Assembly: GCA_002484335.1 (NCBI GenBank)
Contig: DLJQ01000021.1
Span: forward strand, 110,204 to 118,522
Direction of reading: 5' to 3'
Source: Flavobacteriales bacterium UBA7612
Lineage (GTDB): Bacteria; Bacteroidota; Bacteroidia; Flavobacteriales; Weeksellaceae
DNA: 8,319 nucleotides
Positions within the stretch are counted from its first letter, which is position 1. Every line of letters starts with the position of its first letter. Under the pieces are notes generated by a model. The model ran no database searches. It worked only from the letters and a program-made list of their open reading frames with translations, and was not told the origin of the DNA. The position numbers were made by a program, and so were the translations under genes. Shown in pieces: positions 1-6,946 of the stretch.

Positions 1-75
1 TATTTTTAAGTCGTTTTTGTTGAATTATTAATAAATTAAATAATCATATCCTAACTAAAGTTTAAATTATTTATT
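1..75. other. AT-rich gene-free edge downstream of the receptor operon
   Basis: This is the 75-base stretch downstream of the last gene of the minus-strand operon. It has no ATG-started reading frame of useful length on either strand. On the minus strand it has an all-A/T pair of 7-8 base complementary arms (around 33-40 and 62-69), but no GC-bearing stem followed by a T run, so no terminator can be called. The operon may end here or continue beyond the left edge. Confidence 0.5.
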
Positions 76-1599
76 TTAAAAAAATAAGCCTAATGATAAT
101 TGAAGTTGTGTGTTATTACCAGATTTATAGTTTGCATAATAATAATTTGCATCTAAAAAAATAGAATACTTTTGATTTATTGAATAATCTTGTCTGAAAT
201 TTAAATTAAAAAATATATTATTAGATGATAAGTACTGGTAATTATTAATCATCATATTTTGAATTGATTGCATAGAATAATAATGACTAGAATTCCATTC
301 ATGTGTCAAATTCTGTTTTGTACCTAAATTAATACCAAAATTGGTAAGTGATTTTTCATTCCATTTATACATAAAACTAAATTCTATCTGAGAAGTTATG
401 TTTTCAAAACGTTGTTTAATTGATGGATCAAAATATTTTTCTTCAGAGGAAGAATAAATAATGGACGGAGTAAATGATATGTTTTTCATTTTACTTTTGT
501 CTGTTAACCCAAAAAGAGAGGATAATTTTATTAATTTACTTTCATAAGAATATTTTTGAACCTCATCTATCTTTTTATAATTAGAAGATGTTTCATTAAA
601 AAAAATACCTTCTCTACCTTTTCTATCTTTTAATTTTCCATTAATCCTAATTCCTTTAAATAAATTAGAATCTGGATTCATATAAGATACATCAAAATTA
701 TAAGCAATCTCATTTATATTAGAAATTACAAGGTCTTGTAAATCAGTTAGAATTTTATCTGTTGATAAATTAGAGAAACCTATTGTAGCCATTATTCCTT
801 TTTTATTAGCATTAAAAAAAGATAATTGAAGTCCATAACCATTTCCATCAAAATAAGCTCTATTTCTACTACCAACAAACATATTATTATACATTCCTAA
901 TCCTGATAAATGGTAAGTTTCTGAATTTCCTAACTGACTAAAAAACTTTAAGTCATTGGACTGTGTGTATTTATTTAATAATATACTTAATGACAATATA
1001 TTTTCTTTATAAATTTTAGAAGATAATCCCATATTAAAGTTAAGATCAGAAACTATATTTTTAGGTCTCGGATCTCTATTTCTTGATTCTATCAAGGCTT
1101 TATAATTAACTAGTAAACCAAAATTAAATCGATTCATTTTTCGATTATACCCTCCTTCTATATTGTATTCTTCTAATGATAAATTTCCTCCTACAGAGTC
1201 TGCCATTACATAAGGCGATATTCTATTATAATCAGAACTTTCATTCCACTTTACATTTTTTCTAGTTCCATTTTTATAAGAAACATTTCCCCATACATAG
1301 TTCAATGAGTCAATTAAAAAATTAGATTTAACATTGAATGACACATTTTTCAAACCATTACCTTTTTGTAATAAATAATTACTTTGCTTAGAATTGTAAT
1401 AATTACTATTCAATTCTGTATAATTAATTTTTTTATTAAGAATTTGATCAGATATATTAGTGTTAATAGAATCAAAAAATATATTGATAGGCGAATTATT
1501 ATTTATGCGATTATCTATATGTATATTTTGCCCTTTCATGAAAATGGATAAAATACTTAATACAACAAAAAATATATAATTTGTGAAACGAAAGTTCAT
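76..1599 (-). CDS. DUF6850 family outer-membrane beta-barrel protein
   Basis: Predicted outer-membrane beta-barrel of 507 residues; the molecular role is unknown. A signal peptide spans residues 1-23 (positively charged start, hydrophobic core at about 8-21, probable cleavage before Gln24, as is common in flavobacteria). An Asn-rich segment follows (about 25-95). Next comes the stretch I recognise as typical of DUF6850: NYVWGNVSY at 100-108, SPYVMADSVGG at 128-138, EEYNIEGGY at 143-151, and RDPRP at 175-179. The remainder is alternating polar/hydrophobic strands rich in Tyr, Asn and Ser, ending in Phe-Phe, as expected for a barrel closing strand. It is the third gene after the TonB receptor and lipoprotein, 15 bases past the lipoprotein stop, and so probably co-transcribed. 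Context suggests it helps that uptake system, as a second pore or a scaffold; this is inference. Family assignment rests on remembered motifs, not on a search. Confidence 0.82.
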   Translation of the reverse strand: MNFRFTNYIFFVVLSILSIFMKGQNIHIDNRINNNSPINIFFDSINTNISDQILNKKINYTELNSNYYNSKQSNYLLQKGNGLKNVSFNVKSNFLIDSLNYVWGNVSYKNGTRKNVKWNESSDYNRISPYVMADSVGGNLSLEEYNIEGGYNRKMNRFNFGLLVNYKALIESRNRDPRPKNIVSDLNFNMGLSSKIYKENILSLSILLNKYTQSNDLKFFSQLGNSETYHLSGLGMYNNMFVGSRNRAYFDGNGYGLQLSFFNANKKGIMATIGFSNLSTDKILTDLQDLVISNINEIAYNFDVSYMNPDSNLFKGIRINGKLKDRKGREGIFFNETSSNYKKIDEVQKYSYESKLIKLSSLFGLTDKSKMKNISFTPSIIYSSSEEKYFDPSIKQRFENITSQIEFSFMYKWNEKSLTNFGINLGTKQNLTHEWNSSHYYSMQSIQNMMINNYQYLSSNNIFFNLNFRQDYSINQKYSIFLDANYYYANYKSGNNTQLQLSLGLFF

Positions 1600-1614
1600 G
1601 ACTATGTTATTAAT

Positions 1615-2835
1615 CTAATTGAATAATGAAGGTTTTGCTTGTGGAATAAAATCTACAGTAGAATTATTTGTATCTACCAAAATTTGACTTCCATTTATAG
1701 AAACTGATAATATTTTTCTTCTTACAGATTTTCCATAACGAGCACTATCACTTTCATTAGAAGAACAATATGTCCATCCTGTATCTAAAGAAGGTGCTGT
1801 AACAATCCATTGGAAACCAATTTTAGCACTTAAATTCACAGCATCTATAATCCAATCATTAGGTACTCTATAAGCATCGTTGCTCATAGGAAACGTTTGA
1901 CCATCATATACAAAATCATATTCATATGAATAATTATATTCGCTTATATACTGGTTTACTGTCATACCTTCTGGTAATCTAGCTATTGCATAACTTGTAA
2001 ATCCTCTATTATGCATAGTCATACTTGAAAAAATTGAAATAGTATTTTTTACTGAAGGATTATCTACATCATCCATTTCTTCGTCATAAATTTCAAAATT
2101 TGCATTTCTCAAATCAATTGAATTTGGATTATATTCCTTATGATTAATTGCATCTTCTGCAATAATAATAGATTCACCTGGTTTAATAGGATATTCTTTT
2201 CCACTACCTGGTAGCATAATTATAGAACCAGCGGCAAAATCTGTTGCCATAATATTTGGTCTGTAATCTTGTTTTTCTACTGTCATAAATTCTGATTGTA
2301 TAATAAGTAAACCATCTGCATACAATATATCATCAGAATTATTATGAATCTTAAAATATCTATCTCCTAAATATTGTTTACCTTCTGGAGTTACTGTTCC
2401 TGTAAAAAATATTTCTTCTATCATTAAGTCGCTTTTCTCTGATTTTATGAATAATTGAATAGATTTTGTTTTATCTGATAAGGTTATTGCTTCAGAAGCT
2501 ATATAACCAGTTACATTCTTGGTTAATTTTGTTCCATCTAATTCGTAATTTATTTTACCAGAAACTGATATTTCATAAGTTCCCGTTGGTAAATCTATTG
2601 TTAATTCTTTTGTTCCATTGATAGATTTTTCAGTCGTTTTTCCTGTATTTAATTCTTTGAATATATAATTCATATCAAGAATTTCAGCACTCTGAATATC
2701 ATCTGATAATTTACTAGTTAAAACTAGTGATACATTAGAAGATGTTAAACTATTATCATCATCATTGTTACAAGAAAAAAGTAAAAACACAGATAATAAG
2801 GTCATTAAACTAAATCTGTTTAGTAATTTTTGCAT
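1615..2835 (-). CDS. DUF4876 domain surface lipoprotein
   Basis: Predicted lipoprotein of 406 residues. The signal sequence (1-21) ends in a lipobox LFSC, giving a lipidated Cys22. The residues after it, NNDDDN, form an acidic patch like the lipoprotein export signal described for surface-exposed lipoproteins in Bacteroidota, so display on the cell surface is likely. Residues about 31-130 form a beta-sandwich-like domain with the LPTGTYEISVSGK pattern typical of carboxypeptidase-regulatory or prealbumin-like folds. Residues about 137-400 have the DUF4876 character: YFKIHNNSDD at 160-169, YPIKPGESIIIAEDA at 215-229, VPNDWIIDAVNL at 324-335, YGKSVRRK at 367-374. The spacing of these segments recalls a lamin-tail-like domain. 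It sits 13 bases after the TonB receptor stop, so it is probably the receptor's ligand-binding or capping partner; the ligand is unknown. Only one other cysteine exists (357). The stop codon is TAG. Confidence 0.82.
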   Translation of the reverse strand: MQKLLNRFSLMTLLSVFLLFSCNNDDDNSLTSSNVSLVLTSKLSDDIQSAEILDMNYIFKELNTGKTTEKSINGTKELTIDLPTGTYEISVSGKINYELDGTKLTKNVTGYIASEAITLSDKTKSIQLFIKSEKSDLMIEEIFFTGTVTPEGKQYLGDRYFKIHNNSDDILYADGLLIIQSEFMTVEKQDYRPNIMATDFAAGSIIMLPGSGKEYPIKPGESIIIAEDAINHKEYNPNSIDLRNANFEIYDEEMDDVDNPSVKNTISIFSSMTMHNRGFTSYAIARLPEGMTVNQYISEYNYSYEYDFVYDGQTFPMSNDAYRVPNDWIIDAVNLSAKIGFQWIVTAPSLDTGWTYCSSNESDSARYGKSVRRKILSVSINGSQILVDTNNSTVDFIPQAKPSLFN

Positions 2836-2848
2836 AATTTGTTAATAT

Positions 2849-5626
2849 TTATAATTTTATATTAAGTTCCATCCCGAAATAAGGTGATGTAAGGCTCTTA
2901 CGTCCTATTTTTTGTCCTTCGAATTCATATTCTTTATAGTAATTAAGTAATCTATTTACAAACATTGAGACATGAAAACTTTTATAGAAAACTTTTGACG
3001 CTTTAAAGTTTATGTTCATTTCGAAAGGTGTTTTAATTTTTTTAAATGCATTTTCGTTATAAGATAAATTCAACCATTTTAAATTTGCATCAGTTTTATC
3101 TGCATCTTCATAAGAGTGTTGAATTCCATTTTGATCTACGTATGCTATTGGAGTTCCATTTTTTTTTATATTTTTAGAAGAAGAAAACCACATAATTTGT
3201 ACAGAAGTAGAAAATTCCAAATCTAAAACTGGTATATAAGTATCTGCCATTAAATTTGTATTTAATGTCTCGTTTAAAAAACCATCATCATTTAAATACA
3301 AACCTAAATATGGGGTAGGTTTTCCATTAATTACTATATTATCATTCCTCATATAAATAGGTAAACTATTCGTATATTTTGTTTTAAACCAAGCTCCATT
3401 TAATGTTAACCTTGTGTTTATCTCAGAATATCTTTTAGTACTAATCTGAAATTCTATACCTGTTTTATCTATTGTGCTTCCATTATCTTGTTTTTTAAAT
3501 GTTTCTAATAAAGATTGATTTGTATATGATAAATTTTCAACAGATGGTGCTTCTGTAATTGTAGTATGATCTATTCCTTCTACAGAAAATTTTTTATAAG
3601 TAAACAATCTATAATCAGTCATATTTCTAAATCCAGAATTCATTTTTTCTTTAAAAAAAGTCAATGAAAAATTAATCTCTTTATATTCCAGATCTGTCCT
3701 TACTTCCCATTTTTTATTAATTGCAGCAGCTAAATTATAATTTGTGATATCTGTTATGTAAGTTTTAAGGTATATTCTTCTATAAGCTGGGTTATCATGA
3801 TAATAATTAAACTGAACAAAATCTAAATAACTATTTTCTGGATACAACATACTAAGTGTAGGTAATTTAGTATGTACACCATAACCAGCTGTAACATCTA
3901 TTTTAAGAGGATTGTTATTAATATAAATATTAGGTAATTTCCATTGAACATTTACTCTTGGATCGAAGTAATATTTATTTTTTAAATAATATTTGTCACT
4001 TATTCCAGGAGAAGTTATACTCCTGATTCCCGCTAAAATTTCGAATTGATGCTTTTCTATTTTAAACTTTTTATTTGTTTCTGCGAATAAAGAAAAATCT
4101 TGTATAGCAGGAATAGACTTGTATGATCTATTTCTTGAATACATTTCTGGCGATGGAGGACGTAAAGGATCATATACTTGTCCTTTCCCATTATTCTTTG
4201 AATATTTCCATTCGAGACCAGCTCTTAAATTACTCCATTTCCAATCAAAATTTCCTATTAATTTTAAGTATAAATCTAAAGGTTTACCATCTACAAGTAA
4301 ATGAGAAATATATTTAGGTTCTAGAAAAGTACCATAAGCTTCTCCTTCCTTTACTGAGTTTGGAACTGCGGTAGCTGAAGTTAATTGAACTAATTTTGTT
4401 TGATTTATTTGATCAAATTGTTGAGATATTGATGAATAAAAATTAATACTCTTCAAGAATTTACTTTCCTTAAAATTCCAATCAAGTATACTCGAAATAT
4501 TAAAATCATTATAACTAGATTTATATTTATCTATAAGCGAATAAGAATTATCTGGATCTGTCTTTTCATTATCAATAGAACCTGTATAATCAAGATTTAA
4601 ATTCCAATCGAGAGTAGAAAAAGAATTATCCCACGTTTTGTAGGCTCGCATAGATGCTGTTATTCTCTTATAATTTTCCAAATCATTTCTAGGATCTGGT
4701 TTAGCATCTAAGAAATCAATTCCAAAATTCAAATTTATTTTTTTATTTTCTATTCCTATACCTTTTCCTAAATAATATAATTTACTATAAGCATCTGCCT
4801 TAAACCTTGCTTCCAAATTTGATGGCGTTTTTTTTCGAATAATTTTTACCACTCCACTTGTTAAATCTCCATATTCTACAGAAGGTATTCCTCTTATTAT
4901 TTCTACACGCTCTATTTGATCTGTTGAAATAGAACGCATATCGACACCTTTCGGAACACTATTTCTTTTTGCATCTGAATATCCTGTCGAATTACCTTGA
5001 TTTATTGATAAAGAAGTTCCTTCTGTAAATTGTAAATTAGAGTTAACATTTTTAGGAATATTGTCGACAATAAAACTAGTCCCTAAAGATGATGTTGAAT
5101 AATTATTTGATCCATCTCTTATCCCTGTTTCTCTTAGCTTGATAGAATTTGTTTGGTTAAAAATAGGATCCTTTGCTTTCCCTCCAGGTAAAAGTTCTAA
5201 TAAATCAGTAAAACTAGAAGGTTGTAAATGCTGCATCGCTCTTTCATCAATAATGGACACACTAGTTAACCCCTTCGATTCTTTAGCTGTCACAACAACC
5301 TCTTGGAGATTATTGATAAGAGATTCTGTTATATATATTTTTTTTGTAGAAAACTTATTAATTACTATTTCATCATTTATTGATTCTATGTTTATAGATT
5401 CTATATGAAGTGAATATTTTTTTCTATCAAGATCAGTAAATATAGCTATTCCCTTGTTATTTGTAAAAATTTCTAAAGTTTTACCTTCCTCTGATTTTAA
5501 TGTTACTTTCACATCATTAGTCAATGTATTATTTTCATTTTTTAATTCTATTTGCAAACTATTATTCTGAGAATACAAAATTGTAGAGAATATTATATAA
5601 AAAAATATATAAAAATGAGATTTCAT
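2849..5626 (-). CDS. TonB-dependent outer-membrane receptor
   Basis: An outer-membrane active-transport channel of 925 residues, energised through TonB-ExbBD. The order is: signal peptide 1-19 or so (cleavage probably before Gln20); a carboxypeptidase-like regulatory domain at about 24-101; a linker with the TonB-box-like LQEVVVTAKE at 107-116; a plug domain at about 118-265; then a barrel to the C-terminus. Plug hallmarks are FTDLLELLPGG (139-149), LGTSFIVDN (181-189) and IERVEIIRGIPSVEYGDLTSG (238-258). The IPSVEYGDLTSG form marks a Bacteroidota receptor group that I recognise but whose ligand I do not know. The protein has no cysteines, and length is usual for the class. It is first in a three-gene operon behind a good promoter at 5646-5676; the ATG at 5626 lies about 20 bases downstream of the -7 element, supporting this start. 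No SusD partner follows, so a glycan substrate is less likely than a metal complex, cofactor or peptide. Confidence 0.93.
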   Translation of the reverse strand: MKSHFYIFFYIIFSTILYSQNNSLQIELKNENNTLTNDVKVTLKSEEGKTLEIFTNNKGIAIFTDLDRKKYSLHIESINIESINDEIVINKFSTKKIYITESLINNLQEVVVTAKESKGLTSVSIIDERAMQHLQPSSFTDLLELLPGGKAKDPIFNQTNSIKLRETGIRDGSNNYSTSSLGTSFIVDNIPKNVNSNLQFTEGTSLSINQGNSTGYSDAKRNSVPKGVDMRSISTDQIERVEIIRGIPSVEYGDLTSGVVKIIRKKTPSNLEARFKADAYSKLYYLGKGIGIENKKINLNFGIDFLDAKPDPRNDLENYKRITASMRAYKTWDNSFSTLDWNLNLDYTGSIDNEKTDPDNSYSLIDKYKSSYNDFNISSILDWNFKESKFLKSINFYSSISQQFDQINQTKLVQLTSATAVPNSVKEGEAYGTFLEPKYISHLLVDGKPLDLYLKLIGNFDWKWSNLRAGLEWKYSKNNGKGQVYDPLRPPSPEMYSRNRSYKSIPAIQDFSLFAETNKKFKIEKHQFEILAGIRSITSPGISDKYYLKNKYYFDPRVNVQWKLPNIYINNNPLKIDVTAGYGVHTKLPTLSMLYPENSYLDFVQFNYYHDNPAYRRIYLKTYITDITNYNLAAAINKKWEVRTDLEYKEINFSLTFFKEKMNSGFRNMTDYRLFTYKKFSVEGIDHTTITEAPSVENLSYTNQSLLETFKKQDNGSTIDKTGIEFQISTKRYSEINTRLTLNGAWFKTKYTNSLPIYMRNDNIVINGKPTPYLGLYLNDDGFLNETLNTNLMADTYIPVLDLEFSTSVQIMWFSSSKNIKKNGTPIAYVDQNGIQHSYEDADKTDANLKWLNLSYNENAFKKIKTPFEMNINFKASKVFYKSFHVSMFVNRLLNYYKEYEFEGQKIGRKSLTSPYFGMELNIKL

Positions 5627-5645
5627 TTATTATGTGTTAAAGGCG

Positions 5646-5676
5646 CAAAAGTAATTTTTATTTTTAATTAATCTAA
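5646..5676 (-). promoter_or_regulatory. Bacteroidota-type promoter of the TonB receptor operon
   Basis: Read on the minus strand, TACTTTTG (5646-5653) matches the Bacteroidota -7 consensus TAnnTTTG exactly. Exactly 19 bases upstream is TTAG (5673-5676), one mismatch from the -33 element TTTG. Transcription would begin near 5639-5641, giving a leader of about 14 bases before the ATG at 5626, with an A-rich rather than Shine-Dalgarno-like lead-in. The assignment is by pattern only. Confidence 0.65.
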
Positions 5677-5683
5677 ATAAATT

Positions 5684-5696
5684 TAAATGACATTTA
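5684..5696. promoter_or_regulatory. 13-base palindrome upstream of the receptor promoter
   Basis: TAAATGACATTTA is a perfect inverted repeat of two 6-base arms around a central A. It lies 7 bases upstream of the -33 element of the receptor operon, between the two divergent transcription units, where an activator or repressor could bind. In such AT-rich DNA a chance origin is quite possible, although the central TGACA part is less trivial than pure A/T. Confidence 0.25.
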
Positions 5697-5728
5697 TTAC
5701 CTACTATTCGATATAAATAAATTCCCAA

Positions 5729-5765
5729 TTGTATATAATTACTTAAATTTGTTTGTATATAATTA
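5729..5765. repeat. 13-base direct repeat flanking a -7 element
   Basis: TTGTATATAATTA occurs at 5729-5741 and again, identically, at 5753-5765, a period of 24 bases. The two copies bracket the -7-like element TAAATTTG at 5744-5751 of the SMI1/KNR4-family gene, and the second ends two bases before its ATG. The layout resembles a pair of operator sites, but a duplication of no function is also possible. Confidence 0.45.
5744..5751 (+). promoter_or_regulatory. -7 promoter element of the SMI1/KNR4-family gene
   Basis: TAAATTTG matches the Bacteroidota -7 consensus TAnnTTTG. No clear TTTG is found 17-23 bases upstream, so the -33 half is missing or degenerate. The expected transcription start (about 5757) lies after the upstream in-frame TTG at 5753 and about 10 bases before the ATG at 5768, which supports the ATG as the real start. 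Confidence 0.4.
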
Positions 5766-5767
5766 TC

Positions 5768-6367
5768 ATGAATAACACTGTAAATAATTACATAGAAGGA
5801 TTAAAAAAAGCTTATTATTCAAATAATAATTCTGAGGAATGGGATTATTTTGAAAAAATAAAACATGGAGCATCATTAGAAAATATACTAAAAATTAAAA
5901 CTTTATATCCATCTATTCCAGAATCATTACTTAATTTATTAGAATATGTAGATGGTACATATTTTACAGAATATGCAAATGAAAAAATTGCATTTTATTT
6001 TCTTGGATCAGATATCTATGAATATCCTTATTATCTACTTTCATCATTAGAAATGATAGAAAATAAAAATAAGATCATTGAATATTATACTGATTATATC
6101 GAAAGAAAATATGACGAAGTTATTGTAGATGATAAAATAACAAACTCAATTAAAAATATTCAATGGTTACATTTTTCTGATTGCATGAACAATGGAGGTA
6201 CTTCCCAATTATTTATAGATTTTACACCTTCAGAAAAAGGAACGAAGGGGCAAATTGTTCGTTTTTTACATGATCCTGATGAATTTACAGTAATTGCTGA
6301 TAGTTTTGATGATTATCTAAAAAAATTAATAGAAAATGAATATGATTTTATCATAGACGAAATGTAG
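5768..6367 (+). CDS. SMI1/KNR4 family protein
   Basis: A soluble cytoplasmic protein of 199 residues with no signal peptide or membrane segment. The fold signature of the SMI1/KNR4 (SUKH) superfamily is visible: GASLENILKIKTLYP at 34-48 followed by IPESLLNLLEYVDGTYF at 50-66, then FYFLGSDIYEYPYYLL at 76-91. The C-terminal part is WLHFSDCMNNGGTSQLFIDF at 133-152, GQIVRFLHDPDEFTVIADSFDDYLKKL at 161-187. Many bacterial members are immunity proteins that neutralise a specific secreted or contact-delivered toxin, others are of unknown role. No toxin, secretion gene or second immunity gene is adjacent, so an immunity role here is unproven. The protein is acidic. I chose ATG 5768 over the in-frame TTG at 5753 because the latter would precede the predicted transcript start. 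It is transcribed divergently from the receptor operon and followed by a probable terminator. Confidence 0.82.
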   Translation: MNNTVNNYIEGLKKAYYSNNNSEEWDYFEKIKHGASLENILKIKTLYPSIPESLLNLLEYVDGTYFTEYANEKIAFYFLGSDIYEYPYYLLSSLEMIENKNKIIEYYTDYIERKYDEVIVDDKITNSIKNIQWLHFSDCMNNGGTSQLFIDFTPSEKGTKGQIVRFLHDPDEFTVIADSFDDYLKKLIENEYDFIIDEM

Positions 6368-6377
6368 TGTAATTTAT

Positions 6378-6404
6378 AAAATCTTAAGCTATCTTAAGAT
6401 TTTT
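6378..6404 (+). terminator. Probable intrinsic terminator after the SMI1/KNR4 gene
   Basis: A perfect 11-base-pair stem (AAAATCTTAAG at 6378-6388, CTTAAGATTTT at 6393-6403) closes a CTAT loop and ends in a run of five T. It starts 10 bases after the stop codon. The stem is A/T-rich, so it is weaker than a classic terminator, but position and shape fit. The arms can also pair with themselves, since ATCTTAAGAT is palindromic. Confidence 0.55.
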
Positions 6405-6448
6405 GTGATTTAGATTTTCAAACTTTGCTCCATTATAAAATGCTATTC

Positions 6449-6883
6449 ATGACAAAGAATAAAATCATAATTTCTCAACTCTTATTAAGATTTGCTCTAG
6501 GAGTTACAATGTTATCTGCAGTTGCTGATCGTTTGTCAATTTGGAAAAATAATTCGACATGGGGAAATTGGAAAAATTTTGAATTATACACTAAACAACT
6601 TATCTATTTTGTACCAGAAAAATTAGCTACTACTAGTGCTTATATTGCTACTTTTCTTGAAATAATTTTATCTATTATGCTAATTATTGGTTATAAAATA
6701 AAATTAGCGTCTTACTTAACAAGTTTTTTACTATTGAGTTTTTCATTAAGTATGGCAATATCCTTTAGTATAAAAACTTCTTTAGATTACTCTGTTTGGA
6801 TAGGATTTGCTGCCTCATTTTTATTAGCAAATCAAACAAAATATTTTATAACAATAGATAATTTAATTAAAAAAAAACTGTAA
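6449..6883 (+). CDS. DoxX family membrane protein
   Basis: A small inner-membrane protein, 144 residues from this start. Four hydrophobic helices are visible at about 6-27, 62-82, 86-108 and 114-128. Characteristic features are LLRFALGVTMLSAVADRL at 12-29 in the first helix, the WGNWKNFELYT segment (38-48) after it, a glutamate in helix two (FLEIILSIMLIIGY, Glu71), and the closing SLDYSVWIGFAASFLLA motif at 111-127. This is the pattern of the DoxX/DoxD-like family; proteins of this kind have been linked to thiol or oxidative-stress functions in some bacteria, but the biochemical role here is unknown. Starts at 6440 (ATG, 147 residues) or 6425 (TTG) are possible; MTKNK at 6449 puts the first helix right after a short basic N-terminus. 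It follows the terminator at 6378-6404 and so may have its own promoter. It converges on the TolC-family gene. Confidence 0.82.
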   Translation: MTKNKIIISQLLLRFALGVTMLSAVADRLSIWKNNSTWGNWKNFELYTKQLIYFVPEKLATTSAYIATFLEIILSIMLIIGYKIKLASYLTSFLLLSFSLSMAISFSIKTSLDYSVWIGFAASFLLANQTKYFITIDNLIKKKL

Positions 6884-6889
6884 TATTTA

Positions 6890-6939
6890 TTTAGGCAACT
6901 CCTTCGACAATAATAAATTTGTTGCAAAAAAATCCTAAA
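6890..6939. repeat. Imperfect inverted repeat between convergent genes
   Basis: TTTAGGCAAC (6890-6899) is complementary to GTTG (6921-6924) plus CCTAAA (6934-6939), with a bulge containing seven A residues. It fills the 63-base gap between the convergent DoxX and TolC-family genes and could slow or stop transcription from either side. There is no canonical stem-plus-T-run on either strand, so it is not called a terminator. Confidence 0.3.
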
Positions 6940-6946
6940 AAAAACA

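Noticed and set aside
30..75. Hairpin terminator for the receptor operon
   Set aside because: The complementary arms are only A/T, the loop is about 21 bases, and no T run follows on the minus strand.
4119..4317. Two overlapping plus-strand reading frames of about 60 codons
   Set aside because: They lie entirely inside the barrel-coding part of the TonB receptor on the other strand, overlap each other, and have no promoter or recognisable protein features.
5139..5408. Plus-strand reading frame of 89 codons
   Set aside because: It is antisense to the plug and N-terminal domain of the TonB receptor, whose motifs are clear; the translation shows no family features.
76..5626. Polysaccharide-utilisation locus (SusCD type)
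   Set aside because: The lipoprotein lacks SusD features, and no glycoside hydrolase, sulfatase or sensor-regulator gene is present.
5753..5767. Upstream TTG start for the SMI1/KNR4 gene
   Set aside because: It lies within the direct repeat and before the transcript start predicted from the -7 element; the ATG at 5768 fits better.
6420..6427. AAACTTTG as a -7 promoter element for the DoxX gene
   Set aside because: It is one mismatch from TAnnTTTG and well placed, but no TTTG is found at 17-23 bases upstream; the nearest is at 14. Too weak to list as a feature.
6425..6448. TTG (6425) or ATG (6440) start for the DoxX gene
   Set aside because: The TTG overlaps a possible -7 element and adds residues with no family match. 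The ATG at 6440 stays possible, but 6449 gives the usual short basic N-terminus.
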